From: Furfurilactobacillus milii
GTDB lineage: Bacteria; Bacillota; Bacilli; Lactobacillales; Lactobacillaceae
Reading direction: 5' to 3'
Length of the DNA: 64,000 bases
Assembly (NCBI RefSeq): GCF_009863985.1
Contig: NZ_WEZT01000005.1
Location: forward strand, 232,106-296,105
The notes below the pieces were generated by a model that was not told where the DNA came from, searched no databases, and worked only from the letters and a program-made list of their open reading frames with translations. The position numbers and the translations under genes were made by a program. Shown one piece after another: positions 46,749 through 56,575 of this stretch. Within the stretch, counting starts at the first letter, position 1, and each line of letters begins with the position of its first letter.

Positions 46749-46781
46749 TGCATTATACACTTAAAGCAAATGTATAATGCA
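46749..46781. repeat. Perfect inverted repeat TGCATTATACA / TGTATAATGCA
   Basis: Eleven-base arms are separated by 11 bases, with no T-run beside them. It lies between the terminator above and the end of the EamA gene. It could be a weak terminator-like hairpin for the EamA gene or a protein-binding site; TATAAT occurs within the right arm on the plus strand. Confidence 0.6.
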
Positions 46782-46813
46782 CTATCCTGCCAGAATAAGA
46801 CATGTAGTCGCAA

Positions 46814-47716
46814 TCACGTTGCACTGCTACCCATTCTTTGTAACAGGTATACGGCTACAACCACCAGGATGGAACCAATCACTTCCATCACACTGATCTG
46901 CAGATGAAAGAAAATGATGCTCAGGATAAAAGTAACAACTGGCTGCAGCGCATCAACAATGCTAATTACCGCTGAAGGCGCAAAGTTTAAACTGTACAGC
47001 AATGAGGAGAACGCGAAGATGGTGCCAACAAGAATAACAGCACTAATAGATAATACCAGCTTACCAGTAATGACCGGCGTGTGACTCCAAAATGGATGCC
47101 ATAAGTTAAATAGCACACCGCTGATAAACATCCCCCAGCCAAGGACTACAAATGGTGAATGTTTGGCAACGATTTCCCTTGGTAACACCACATAACATGC
47201 CGCCGTGACACCTGCTAACACGCCCCAAATAATTGAGTTCATCGGTACCGCCAGAGAATGGATATTGCCCTTTGTGATTGCTAAGAAAACACCTACTAAT
47301 GCAATGCCAAACGCAATTAAGTCAGTTCTTAACGGCCGTTCATGTTTGAAGACTAAGGCCCCTAGCACAATAAACAGCGGACTTAAGTATTGCAAGATAG
47401 TGGCCGAAGCTGCATTACCAGTTTTAATACTCATGTAAAAGGTAAATAAGTTTGCCATTAGCCCAATCAGTGCATAGGCGAACAGCCAACCGATCAAGCG
47501 CCACGATTTAAACAGGTCAAAAATGTGACGACCTTCGCGAAACCAACTAATTAAGAGCAAAATAACGCCGGCACCAAGCGTCCGCACCGATAAAAACCAG
47601 GTTGCTGGGATATTCTGTGTTTGAGAAATAAACTGCAAGATCGTGCCTGAAATCCCCCACATTGTGGAAGCAAAGGCTGCCCACAGAATACCCTTTGTGT
47701 AATTTTGAGTTTTCAT
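46814..47716 (-). CDS. EamA/DMT-family permease
   Basis: A 300-residue membrane protein with about ten helices in two repeats, each with an EamA pattern (ILWAAFASTMWGISGTILQFIS at the start, GVLAGVTAACYVVLPREIV in the second half, VDALQPVVTFILSIIFF near the end). Such proteins export or import amino acids, drugs or other metabolites. The substrate is unknown. Confidence 0.88.
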   Translation of the reverse strand: MKTQNYTKGILWAAFASTMWGISGTILQFISQTQNIPATWFLSVRTLGAGVILLLISWFREGRHIFDLFKSWRLIGWLFAYALIGLMANLFTFYMSIKTGNAASATILQYLSPLFIVLGALVFKHERPLRTDLIAFGIALVGVFLAITKGNIHSLAVPMNSIIWGVLAGVTAACYVVLPREIVAKHSPFVVLGWGMFISGVLFNLWHPFWSHTPVITGKLVLSISAVILVGTIFAFSSLLYSLNFAPSAVISIVDALQPVVTFILSIIFFHLQISVMEVIGSILVVVAVYLLQRMGSSAT

Positions 47717-47930
47717 GAATCAATCCTCTAACCTAATGTATATTTTTAACCGCCATCATTAACTTGATTGAACTCAATAAAATCCGTACTCCATTTTGCC
47801 CGTTTTTGGTAGTTTCAATCAAGGATGGATACTTCACAGTAAACTTTTTCTCGTCATTCTTGCCGTGTTAATACGTTTTAATAATTTACTGTTTTTACTA
47901 TAGTTCAGCTTTCTTTTTATGAGAAAACGA

Positions 47931-49430
47931 TTAGTGTTCAAACGCTTGGGCGGCTTTAATGGCGACCTGCCAGCCATGATAAAGTTGATTACGTTTACCT
48001 TCCGCCATTTGTGGTTCGAACTGGTCGCCTGTCATATACAACCGACGTAACTCTTCTTGATCTTCCCAAAAGCCAATCGCTAGTCCAGCTAGGAAAGCTG
48101 CTCCAAGCGCTGTCGTTTCGTTAATCTTGGCACGTTTGATGGTTGTATTTAGAATGTCAGCTTGAAATTGCATCAAATAGTCATTCTTGGATGCACCACC
48201 ATCCACATGCAATGTGTCAATTTTCAAACCGGTGTCACCAGCCATTGTATCGACCACGTCGCGAGTTTGGTACGCAATTGCCTGCAATGTTGCCCGCACA
48301 AATTGTTCACGGGTTGTTCCACGTGTGAGTCCAAACACAGCGCCACGCAGTTCTTGATCCCAGTATGGCGCACCTAACCCTGTAAACGCCGGTACCACGT
48401 AAATATGATCATCTGGATCCGCCGCCATGGCCATTGCTTCAGAATCCCCAGCGTCTTGAACCAGCTTCATTCCGTCTCGCAACCACTGAACCGCCGAACC
48501 AGCAACGAATATTGATCCTTCAAGGGCATAAGTTACTTCACCATTTAAACCATAGGCAATGGTCGTTAGTAACCCCTTAGTTGATAATGTGGGTTGTTGA
48601 CCAATGTTCATAACAATAAAGGCACCAGTGCCATAAGTATTTTTGACGTTGCCTTTGTCAAAAGCTGTTTGACCAAAGAGTGCCGCTTGCTGATCGCCTG
48701 CGATACCACAAATCGGCACCGACACACCTGACATGGTGTAATTTGCCGTATAGCCGTATATTTCGGACGAGCTTCGCACTTCAGGTAATAACTCAGCTGG
48801 AATATCAAAAGCCTTTAACAAATCGGCATCCCACTTCAAATCATGAATGTTGAACAGCATTGTCCGACTGGCGTTTGTATAGTCTGTCGCATGAACCTTA
48901 CCACCAGTCAGCTTCCATAACAGCCATGTGTCGATGGTGCCAAACAGTAGGTCACCAGCTTCTGCGCGTTCACGACAACCTGGCACATTATCCAATAACC
49001 ACTTGATTTTAGAAGCAGAAAAATAAGCATCTACCACAAGCCCCGTCTTTTGACGAATTGTCTCAGTCAACCCGGCCTGTTGCCATTGTTCTGTAATGCT
49101 GGTCGTCTGTTTTGACTGCCAAACGATGGCGTGATAAACGGGCTTTCCCGTTTTGCGGTCCCAAATAATGGTTGTTTCACGCTGGTTGGTAATCCCAATT
49201 CCACGGATTTTGTATGGAGCAAGGTGCGCCTGAATCAAGGCATCTGCCATCACTGATTGAACACTACTCCAGATTTCCTCGGGATCGTGTTCCACCCATC
49301 CCGGTTGCGGAAAGTATTGCGGAAACTCTTTCTGAGCTTTTCCTACAATCTGTCCTTGATGATTGAAAATCATGGCCCGACTACTAGTCGTTCCCTGGTC
49401 AATCGCCATCATGTACTGCTCGTCGTTCAT
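47931..49430 (-). CDS. glpK: Glycerol kinase
   Basis: A 499-residue FGGY kinase. It has [26 protein letters not shown], the signature [14 protein letters not shown]-type core, and [21 protein letters not shown] near the C-terminus. It makes glycerol 3-phosphate. Enterococcal GlpK is activated by HPr-dependent phosphorylation of His232 in a YHFYG motif; here residue 232 is Thr (YTMSG, codon 48735-48737). No glpF or glpD adjoins it. The ATG at 49430 follows GGAGTTGCGAC. It lies 86 bases downstream of a YitT gene on the same strand. Confidence 0.95.
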   Translation of the reverse strand: MNDEQYMMAIDQGTTSSRAMIFNHQGQIVGKAQKEFPQYFPQPGWVEHDPEEIWSSVQSVMADALIQAHLAPYKIRGIGITNQRETTIIWDRKTGKPVYHAIVWQSKQTTSITEQWQQAGLTETIRQKTGLVVDAYFSASKIKWLLDNVPGCRERAEAGDLLFGTIDTWLLWKLTGGKVHATDYTNASRTMLFNIHDLKWDADLLKAFDIPAELLPEVRSSSEIYGYTANYTMSGVSVPICGIAGDQQAALFGQTAFDKGNVKNTYGTGAFIVMNIGQQPTLSTKGLLTTIAYGLNGEVTYALEGSIFVAGSAVQWLRDGMKLVQDAGDSEAMAMAADPDDHIYVVPAFTGLGAPYWDQELRGAVFGLTRGTTREQFVRATLQAIAYQTRDVVDTMAGDTGLKIDTLHVDGGASKNDYLMQFQADILNTTIKRAKINETTALGAAFLAGLAIGFWEDQEELRRLYMTGDQFEPQMAEGKRNQLYHGWQVAIKAAQAFEH

Positions 49431-49516
49431 GTCGCAACTCCATTCATTGACAAGATTCGAATTTTTGAACACGTTCCACCAAACAAAGATAAGTTTAGCA
49501 AACTTTTAGGCATCTG

Positions 49517-50407
49517 TTACCCCTGTTTTGACGATTGCCTCAATTCTGCCTGCTTATCTTCATCAAAAAAGTTGCCTGCAATATCAACCGTTGCAACCAG
49601 GTTCATAAAACTGTCTGGATCTGTTTCCTTAACGGTCGTTCGCAAATCGTACAATTCATAACGTGAAATGACGATCATTAATGTTGAATTGTCACGATTC
49701 GAAAAGGCGCCACGCGAGGGTAAAACAGTGACACCGCGAAAAAGGTGTTCTCGCAACGCCGCGATTAATTCATCCGGCCGGTTCGTCACAATAAGAGCAG
49801 TCATCTTCTGATGACGTGTGTGAATTGTATCGACCATTCGTGAGGTTGCGTAGATAGTGATAATCGTAAATAGCGCATTTTCCCAACCGATGAAGAAACC
49901 GGCAACAGCAATGATTCCGGAATTGAGCATCATCGTCAGTGTCCCTATTGAGCGGCCAGTCGTTTTTTGCAAAACCATGGCAATGATGTCCATGCCGCCG
50001 GTTGAAAATCCAAACCGAAATGGAAAACCAATGCCAATACCAGTCAAAATACCGCCAAACAATGCGTTTAGCAATGCATTATGAGACACACTCACCTCAG
50101 GAACTACAATTGCCAGCACGGATGTCACAATGGCGTTAGCAAAGCTCCAAGCCGTAAAACGTGGCCCAATTTTGCGCCATCCCATGATGCCAATCGGGAG
50201 GTTAAAAGCTAGAATAAACCAACCAGTTGAAATATCTGCACCAGTAAATTTAAGTCCCCAGTGCAATAACTGTGCAATCCCATTGAGTCCGCCAGCAAAA
50301 ATGTTACTGGGGATCAGAAAAACATTCAACGCAACGGCACAGCATACGGCCGAAAATAATAAAATTACAATTTTGATAAACGGGTTTTCATCATTCCATC
50401 GTGTCAT
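49517..50407 (-). CDS. YitT-family membrane protein (DUF161/DUF2179)
   Basis: A 296-residue protein. The first 200 residues hold about five membrane helices (SAVCCAVALNVFLIPSNIFAGGLNGIAQLL; FGGILTGIGIGFPFRFGFSTGGMDIIAMVLQK). The C-terminal DUF2179 domain is soluble (MTALIVTNRPDELIAALREHLFRGVTVLPSRGAFSNRDNSTLMIVISRYELYDLR). Function not established in the family. Confidence 0.9.
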   Translation of the reverse strand: MTRWNDENPFIKIVILLFSAVCCAVALNVFLIPSNIFAGGLNGIAQLLHWGLKFTGADISTGWFILAFNLPIGIMGWRKIGPRFTAWSFANAIVTSVLAIVVPEVSVSHNALLNALFGGILTGIGIGFPFRFGFSTGGMDIIAMVLQKTTGRSIGTLTMMLNSGIIAVAGFFIGWENALFTIITIYATSRMVDTIHTRHQKMTALIVTNRPDELIAALREHLFRGVTVLPSRGAFSNRDNSTLMIVISRYELYDLRTTVKETDPDSFMNLVATVDIAGNFFDEDKQAELRQSSKQG

Positions 50408-50668
50408 TTAGGGGATCCTTTCTTTTTGCTCTCAATGACCATAATTAAACCACAATCTTGACGTTTATGACCACAAGTTGAAACCAATTTGGCGGCTATC
50501 CTCACAAAAATGTCATTCTTACAAACGTTTGATGAGAAAATGCGATGAAACCGCTTAAAATCGGTCACCTTTTCGCACCTGTTTTCTCTTTTCTGCTACA
50601 ATTTATTCATTGTGTTTTTGTAATTTTATTCATAATGTTTCAGATTGATTGAAAGAGAGGCATCCTTG

Positions 50669-52099
50669 ATGCAAATAGATGACACCAGAAGACCATCGGC
50701 ATGTACAAGTATTTTAATTGGTCGTTCCGCCTCAACGGACGGTTCCGTGATGATCGGCCGTAATGAGGACAGCAAAGCTTCCTGGCCAAAGCACTTTGTC
50801 GTTCACCCAGCTCAAACCTTTAGTGAGACGCAACAGTTTAAGTCAAAGGATAATGGTTTTACGATGCCACTGCCGAAGACGGCAATGCGTTATACCGCGA
50901 CTCCTGAATGGACGACAAAGTATGGTCTTTTTGAGGAAGATGGTATTAATGAAGCAAATGTGGCCATGTCTGCGACGGAAAGTGCTTATTCTAACGCTCT
51001 CGTTCTGGCAGCTGACCCCTTAGTTGCTGATGGCATTCAGGAAGAGGCAATGGTTACCGTGGTGCTTCCATACGTTACCTCGGCTAGAGAAGGCGTTCAA
51101 CGACTGGGTAAATTAGTTGAAACTTATGGAACAGCAGAGACAAATGGTATTTTGTTCGCGGATTTACACGAAGCTTGGTATTTAGAGACTGGTGCCGGCC
51201 ATCAATGGGTAGCACAGCGTATTCCAGATGATGGCTATGCAGTCGTTGCCAATCAGTTGGCCATTCAGCAAATCGATTTTACCGATCATGATAACTTTAT
51301 GTTTGCTGATGGGATTGAGGACTTTGTCCAGCAGCATCACCTCAATCCTGATGCTAACGGTTTTAATTTTCGCCATATTTTTGGCACAACGGGTGTGAGT
51401 GATGAAATGTACAACACGCCGCGCGTTTGGATCGGTCAAAAAATGTTTAATCCAGAAATTGATCAGTCACCAACCGATGAAGAATTGCCTTTTATTCGTT
51501 ACGCTAGCAAACGTCTTTCGGTTAACGACGCAGAAGCTTTTCTCAGTAATCATTACGAAGGCACCGAATACGATCCAGTTGGCCGCGAAGCAACGCACAA
51601 ACACGCCTTTCGTCCGATTAGCTTAGCCAAAACACAAGAATCCCATGTCCTCCAGCTTCGGCCAAATGTGCCTGCAGTCATGGCTGGCGTTCAGTGGTTG
51701 GCGATGGGCGTTGCGGCTCAAAGTAATTATGTTCCCTTTTACACGGCCATCAACAGCACACCATTAGCCTATCAACGTGGACAAGGCAAGTACGCCGCCA
51801 ACAGTGCTTACTGGACGTTTAAGTTGGCTAGCGTGCTATTTGACGCTCATTATCGTCACTTTGAAACGCCTTATCATCAAGCTCAGCTTAAATTACAAGC
51901 AGATCTCGGCGCACACCTCTGCGAAAGCGATGCTAAAGCCCTCAAATTAAGCGGTGACGTATTGATTCAGTATCTGACTGATAGCAACGCCGAATGCGCC
52001 AAACAAGCTTTAGACACGTATACAAGCCTAATCAGCGATCTTATCACTAACAGCACTGATTTTTCGCCTCTAAACTTTAACACAGACGAAAATCTATAA
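50669..52099 (+). CDS. C69-family dipeptidase (PepD type)
   Basis: A 476-residue Ntn hydrolase. The nucleophile is the Cys in ACTSILIGRSASTDGSVMIGRNED, near residue 12. GLFEEDGINEANVAMSATES and FADLHEAWYLETGAGHQW are family motifs. It cleaves dipeptides with broad specificity in the cytosol. The ATG at 50669 follows GAGAGG at eight bases. A YjeM-type amino acid permease follows at 65 bases, so both may be cotranscribed for peptide and amino acid use. Confidence 0.92.
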   Translation: MQIDDTRRPSACTSILIGRSASTDGSVMIGRNEDSKASWPKHFVVHPAQTFSETQQFKSKDNGFTMPLPKTAMRYTATPEWTTKYGLFEEDGINEANVAMSATESAYSNALVLAADPLVADGIQEEAMVTVVLPYVTSAREGVQRLGKLVETYGTAETNGILFADLHEAWYLETGAGHQWVAQRIPDDGYAVVANQLAIQQIDFTDHDNFMFADGIEDFVQQHHLNPDANGFNFRHIFGTTGVSDEMYNTPRVWIGQKMFNPEIDQSPTDEELPFIRYASKRLSVNDAEAFLSNHYEGTEYDPVGREATHKHAFRPISLAKTQESHVLQLRPNVPAVMAGVQWLAMGVAAQSNYVPFYTAINSTPLAYQRGQGKYAANSAYWTFKLASVLFDAHYRHFETPYHQAQLKLQADLGAHLCESDAKALKLSGDVLIQYLTDSNAECAKQALDTYTSLISDLITNSTDFSPLNFNTDENL

Positions 52100-52164
52100 A
52101 ATATTACATTCACACCAGTACGGGCGATTTTTCACTGGCAATGATATTGAGGAAGTAAATACAA

Positions 52165-53661
52165 ATGGAAAAGAAAAAGACCCTGTCACTTGGGGCATTA
52201 GTCTTAATGATTTTCACCACTATTTTTGGTTTTGGGAACACTCCGGCAGCCTTTGAACAAATGGGCTACGGCGCAATCTTCTGGTATTTACTGGGCGCGC
52301 TGTTATTCTTTCTGCCCAGTGGTTTAATGTTCGCTGAATACGGTTCCTCGTTGAAGGAATCAAAGGGTGGCATTTATTCATGGTTGGATGCGTCCATCAG
52401 TGAAAAATGGTCCTTCATTGCAACCTTCATTTGGCTATCAGCATGGATCATCTGGCAAGTTATGATTTCGCAAAAAGTTTGGATCACTCTTTCAACCATC
52501 ATTAGCGGTCACGACACCACGAACAATTGGCATTTTCTAGGCTTGAACTCAACGCTAACAGTTGGCCTCCTTGCCTGTCTGTGGATCATTGCCATTACTT
52601 GGGCAGCTTCACGTGGAATGTCCTTCATCGCTAAGGTTTCATCGGTTGGTGGCATTGCCATTATGGCGCTTAACGTGATTTTAGTGCTTGCTAGCCTCAT
52701 CATTTTAATCGCTAATCATTTTACACTGGCCCAGCCAGTTAACCATTTATCCGACTTTGCCACTTCACCAAATCCACAATTCCAATCGCCCATTGCGATG
52801 ATTAGCTTTGTCATTTATGCCATCTTTGCTTACGGTGGTTTGGAATCCATTGGTGGGGTCACTGACTCACTGGACAAACCTGAAAAAACATTTCCCCGGG
52901 GCATCTTGATTGGCACCATTGTTATTGGGATTAGCTACTCGCTTACCATCTTTTTATGGGGAATTTCAACCAACTGGAGTATGGTGATTGCCCACGGGAA
53001 CGTTAATTTGGGTAACATTACTTATGTCTTAATGGAGAACCTAGGGGATATTCTTGGCCTCTCAATCGGTCTATCAGCTTCTAGTGCTCATATTTTGGGC
53101 GAGGTATTTTCACGTTTTGCCGGAATTAGTATGTTCTTAGCTTATTTAGGCTCTTTCTTCGTCCTGATATACTCACCTCTAAAATCCTTTATTTTAGGTT
53201 CACCCAAAGAACTTTGGCCTAAGAAAATGACCCGTTTGAACAAGCATGATATGCCAGAATTTGCGATGTGGATGCAAGCTACTGCAGTTGTCATCTTTAT
53301 CGCAGGGATTTCATTAGTATCTGTGCTCACCCACAAAGATGCTAAATTCTTCTACAATGTGCTGACGTCAATGAGTAATGTGTCAACAACCTTGCCTTAC
53401 CTCTTCTTGGTAGGTGCCTTTCCCTATTTCAAGAGAGAAGACCGTTCACGACCGTTTGTCGCTTACCATTCACATCGCTGGATGATGTTCGTTGTTACTG
53501 TTGTGATGGTAACGTTAAGCATCGGAATTGGTTTCTCCATTCTGCAACCATTTTTGGAAAAGGACTGGGTGACTGCCATTGCGACTGTTGCCGGTCCACT
53601 GATTTTTGGATGTATTGCCTGGGCTTTTTATGCAAACCGGGAACATCACACCACCGACTAA
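52165..53661 (+). CDS. YjeM-family amino acid permease (APC superfamily)
   Basis: A 498-residue protein with about 12 membrane helices. The N-terminus (LVLMIFTTIFGFGNTPAAFEQMGYGAIFWYLLGALLFFLPSGLMFAEYGSS) closely resembles E. coli YjeM, placed in the glutamate/GABA antiporter group. GGIYSWLDASISEKWSFIATFIWLSAW is the second landmark. The substrate is not known. It follows the C69 dipeptidase and ends in a strong terminator. Confidence 0.9.
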   Translation: MEKKKTLSLGALVLMIFTTIFGFGNTPAAFEQMGYGAIFWYLLGALLFFLPSGLMFAEYGSSLKESKGGIYSWLDASISEKWSFIATFIWLSAWIIWQVMISQKVWITLSTIISGHDTTNNWHFLGLNSTLTVGLLACLWIIAITWAASRGMSFIAKVSSVGGIAIMALNVILVLASLIILIANHFTLAQPVNHLSDFATSPNPQFQSPIAMISFVIYAIFAYGGLESIGGVTDSLDKPEKTFPRGILIGTIVIGISYSLTIFLWGISTNWSMVIAHGNVNLGNITYVLMENLGDILGLSIGLSASSAHILGEVFSRFAGISMFLAYLGSFFVLIYSPLKSFILGSPKELWPKKMTRLNKHDMPEFAMWMQATAVVIFIAGISLVSVLTHKDAKFFYNVLTSMSNVSTTLPYLFLVGAFPYFKREDRSRPFVAYHSHRWMMFVVTVVMVTLSIGIGFSILQPFLEKDWVTAIATVAGPLIFGCIAWAFYANREHHTTD

Positions 53662-53680
53662 ACATTTTTAGTCAATAAAT

Positions 53681-53747
53681 AAAAACCACCATCATTGCCA
53701 TTGGTATTGTCCTTTTCGACGTGCTAACGGTAATGCTGGTGGTTTTT
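53681..53747 (+). terminator. Terminator of the yjeM-like gene
   Basis: AAAAACCACCATCATTGCC pairs with GGTAATGCTGGTGGTTTTT around a long internal loop. Confidence 0.8.
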
Positions 53748-53778
53748 AGTATTTTTGAAAAGCAATAATTAAGCCAGC

Positions 53779-53813
53779 AAAAAACGCCACCTGTCCGAAG
53801 ACAAATGACGTTT
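53779..53813 (-). terminator. Terminator of rplS
   Basis: On the minus strand AAACGTCATTTGTC and GACAGGTGGCGTTT form 14 pairs, some G-T, closed by a TTCG tetraloop and followed by T. Confidence 0.85.
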
Positions 53814-53830
53814 GGCTCAAATCGCAAATC

Positions 53831-54184
53831 TTAACGACGTGCTTCCTTGATCCGGGCTGCCTTACCATGCAATGCACGTAAGTAGTAAAGCTTACTACGA
53901 CGAACACGGCCATGGCGAGTTACTTCAACGTGGTCAACTCGTGGTGAGTTAACTGGGAATGTCCGTTCCACACCAATCCCGTTACTGATCTTACGAACAG
54001 TGTACGTTGCGGAAATACCAGCACCGCGGCGCTTAACAACAACACCTTCGAATAACTGGATACGTTCACGAGTACCTTCAACAATTCGTGCGAATACACG
54101 AACAGTGTCGCCGGCACGGAAATCTGGCATGTCATCGCGAAGTTGCCCTGCGGTGATCTTTTCAATTAATTGGTTCTGTCTCAT
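53831..54184 (-). CDS. rplS: Ribosomal protein L19
   Basis: A 117-residue L19. [54 protein letters not shown] and [33 protein letters not shown] are highly conserved. It sits at the 30S-50S interface. The ATG at 54184 gives the standard N-terminus; the longer frame to 54205 is rejected. It has its own promoter region, separated from trmD by about 180 bases. Confidence 0.97.
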   Translation of the reverse strand: MRQNQLIEKITAGQLRDDMPDFRAGDTVRVFARIVEGTRERIQLFEGVVVKRRGAGISATYTVRKISNGIGVERTFPVNSPRVDHVEVTRHGRVRRSKLYYLRALHGKAARIKEARR

Positions 54185-54368
54185 AATGTGAGAACTTCCT
54201 TTCACTCAAAATTCATAAACGGGCATCCCGCCAGCGGAATATTGGTAGTATTGGGCTCAAAGCCACAAATTAGATTACCATAGAACAAGCGCATTTGTAA
54301 AGGCATTTTCCTTTACAGAATTAATGAATGATGCGGACCACGTAATGCCGCAAACTTATCAAGCGCGC

Positions 54369-55109
54369 TTAGCCCCGCGTTTCTTCATCTATGACATCAG
54401 CTAATAAACGACGTTGTGAAACCGTCAATTCGGCATTATCAAGCAGGTCTGGTCGCCGTTGATAGGTCCTTCTCAAGGACTCTGTTTCACGCCACTGATC
54501 AATCAATTGATGATTACCGTTTGTCAGCACCTCAGGCACTTTCATGCCTCTAAAATCTGCCGGACGTGTGTACTGCGGATACTCCAGCAAACCGTTACTA
54601 AATGAATCTCCGGGGGCTGAATCCGTATTTCCCAACACGTCAGGAATCAATCGAACCGTTGCATCAATCATGACCATAGCGCCAAGCTCCCCACCGGTTA
54701 GCACGTAATCGCCTAGGGATACTTCATCGGTGACTAAATGACGAATCCGTTCGTCATAACCTTCATAATGGCCACAAATAAATGTCAAATGTGACTCTTT
54801 AGAAAAGTCTTCCGCAACATGCTCGGTAAAAGGAACGCCAGCCGGGTCGAGTAAAATCACGCGCCCTCGATCACCCGCTTCTTGTTCAACATGATCCATG
54901 GCATCAAAAATCGGCTGCGGCATTAACAGCATACCAGCGCCACCACCATAAGGCGTATCATCGACATGATGATGTTTATCCGTCGTAAACTGACGAAAAT
55001 CAGTCACGTTGATATCTAGAATTCCTTTATCAACAGCCTTACCAACGATGGACTCAGTTAATGGCCCACTAAACATGTCCGGAAAGAGACTTAAAATATC
55101 AATTCTCAT
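54369..55109 (-). CDS. trmD: tRNA (guanine37-N1)-methyltransferase TrmD
   Basis: A 246-residue SPOUT-fold enzyme. [80 protein letters not shown] and the C-terminal LLADVIDEE are diagnostic. It makes m1G37 in tRNA and prevents frameshifting. It overlaps rimM by 11 bases, so the two are coupled. Confidence 0.97.
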   Translation of the reverse strand: MRIDILSLFPDMFSGPLTESIVGKAVDKGILDINVTDFRQFTTDKHHHVDDTPYGGGAGMLLMPQPIFDAMDHVEQEAGDRGRVILLDPAGVPFTEHVAEDFSKESHLTFICGHYEGYDERIRHLVTDEVSLGDYVLTGGELGAMVMIDATVRLIPDVLGNTDSAPGDSFSNGLLEYPQYTRPADFRGMKVPEVLTNGNHQLIDQWRETESLRRTYQRRPDLLDNAELTVSQRRLLADVIDEETRG

Positions 55110-55626
55110 CGCTGTCCAACCCCGCCATCATTTCGATATGAACGACACCATTAGCGATGTCGACATCTTTAACAACTTGATCAATCACCGGCAATAACAA
55201 GTCAGACTTACCTTGTCGCTTAACCACCCAGACATCATTTGCACCAGGTGCCATAATTTCAGAAATCGTGCCAAGGTCTTGTTGATGTTCGTCAATAACA
55301 TGAAGCCCAATAATTTCCCGGTAATAATATTGACCTTCAGGCAATTTTTGCTGCTGATCTTCCGTAACATACAGATCAGCGCCCTTATATTTTTCAACCA
55401 AATTAATATCGTTCATTCCTGTAAAAGTAATGAGGATAAAACTTTTGTGGGGTCTTGAGGAGGCGATGGTTAATTTTTCTTGGTGCGCGCCCGGCGTTTG
55501 TGCCGTGACGTAAACCTGACTGCCAACCTTAAAACGTGACTTTGGAAAATCAGTACTGGAGATAACCCGAAGTTCTCCCTTCAGACCTTGTGTATTTACA
55601 ATTTTACCAATGGTGTAAAATGCCAT
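55099..55626 (-). CDS. rimM: Ribosome maturation factor RimM
   Basis: A 175-residue protein. The N-terminal domain starts [21 protein letters not shown] and the PRC-barrel domain has [53 protein letters not shown]. It helps 16S rRNA 3'-domain maturation with S19. A terminator between khpA and rimM suggests a separate or attenuated transcript. Confidence 0.95.
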   Translation of the reverse strand: MAFYTIGKIVNTQGLKGELRVISSTDFPKSRFKVGSQVYVTAQTPGAHQEKLTIASSRPHKSFILITFTGMNDINLVEKYKGADLYVTEDQQQKLPEGQYYYREIIGLHVIDEHQQDLGTISEIMAPGANDVWVVKRQGKSDLLLPVIDQVVKDVDIANGVVHIEMMAGLDSDEN

Positions 55627-55714
55627 TCCAATCTCCTTAACATTTAACGTGCAACAGCAAACACTCTATAACTAAATATAAGTGCTGTTCTCACAGCTAA
55701 CTAATAAATATTAT

Positions 55715-55751
55715 AAAAAAAGGACCGAGAAATAATCATTCTCAGGTCCCT
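55715..55751 (-). terminator. Terminator at the end of khpA, upstream of rimM
   Basis: On the minus strand GGGACCTGAGAA pairs with TTCTCGGTCC followed by seven T. Its first bases touch the khpA stop codon region, and rimM starts about 90 bases on. Confidence 0.8.
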
Positions 55752-56029
55752 TATTTATTCTCGTCAACAATAATCAAACGAACCTTTTGTTGGTCAACCG
55801 TCCGAATGCTGTACACCAATGTGCGAATTGCTTGCGCAACCTGACCATGACGGCCAATAACTTCACCAATATCATCGGGCGCAACCGTTAATGAATAATT
55901 CATAAAACGGTCCCCTTGTTCCGCCTGTACAGAAACTGCATCAGGATGTGAAACAAGTGGTTGGACCAACGTTTGGATTAGTGAAGCAACTGCATCGACT
56001 GATAAACGATTATTTTGATTCGTACTCAT
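55751..56029 (-). CDS. khpA: KhpA, small KH-domain RNA-binding protein
   Basis: A 92-residue protein: LIQTLVQPLVSHPDAVSVQ, then the KH motif DDIGEVIGRHGQVAQAIRTLVYSIR. The usual GxxG loop is GRHG. KhpA pairs with KhpB/Jag to bind RNA and affects cell-length control in streptococci. It follows rpsP by 17 bases, the standard place. Confidence 0.93.
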   Translation of the reverse strand: MSTNQNNRLSVDAVASLIQTLVQPLVSHPDAVSVQAEQGDRFMNYSLTVAPDDIGEVIGRHGQVAQAIRTLVYSIRTVDQQKVRLIIVDENK

Positions 56030-56046
56030 GAATTGTCGCCTCGAAT

Positions 56047-56322
56047 TTACTTCTTAGTGAACTTAGCTTCGTGGTACTGCTTCATGATACCTTCACGTGA
56101 GAAGATGTTTTTAACAGTGTCAGAAGGTTGCGCACCATTGTTTAACCACTTCATTGCTAATTCAGCATCTAATTTAACTTCTGCTGGGTTAACCAAAGTG
56201 TTGAAAGTACCAATTTGTTCGATGAAACGGCCATCACGTGGTGAACGTGAGTCAGCAACAACGATACGGTAGAATGGGCGCTTCTTAGAACCCATACGTT
56301 TTAAACGAATTTTTACAGACAT
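56047..56322 (-). CDS. rpsP: Ribosomal protein S16
   Basis: A 91-residue S16: [41 protein letters not shown], then [22 protein letters not shown]. It helps assemble the 30S subunit. Strong GGAGG site. First gene of the rpsP-khpA-rimM-trmD-rplS neighbourhood. Confidence 0.97.
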   Translation of the reverse strand: MSVKIRLKRMGSKKRPFYRIVVADSRSPRDGRFIEQIGTFNTLVNPAEVKLDAELAMKWLNNGAQPSDTVKNIFSREGIMKQYHEAKFTKK

Positions 56323-56575
56323 GAGATTTCCTCCCTCAATTTCTTAACGTGTACTAGTTTATCTAAACTCACCTAGGGTGTCAAGAGGTTTTTCTTTACA
56401 GTTGAAATTATCCCACTCTGACGCAGATTTTCAACCCTCAACAATTCTGTAAAAAAAGTTAAGATACTTAAAGTCTGGTCAAGATTGGCTAAACTTAAAC
56501 CTCATAATAAATGCGCTATGATACATTAACAGTACATTTAATTCGATAAAAACGATCCATTAAAAGGAGTTTCAT

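Noticed and set aside
54185-54368. A ribosomal protein L19 leader RNA upstream of rplS
   Set aside because: Short GC-rich repeats (GCGGGATGCCCG) occur, but I could not build a structure matching the known L19 leader; too weak to list as a feature.
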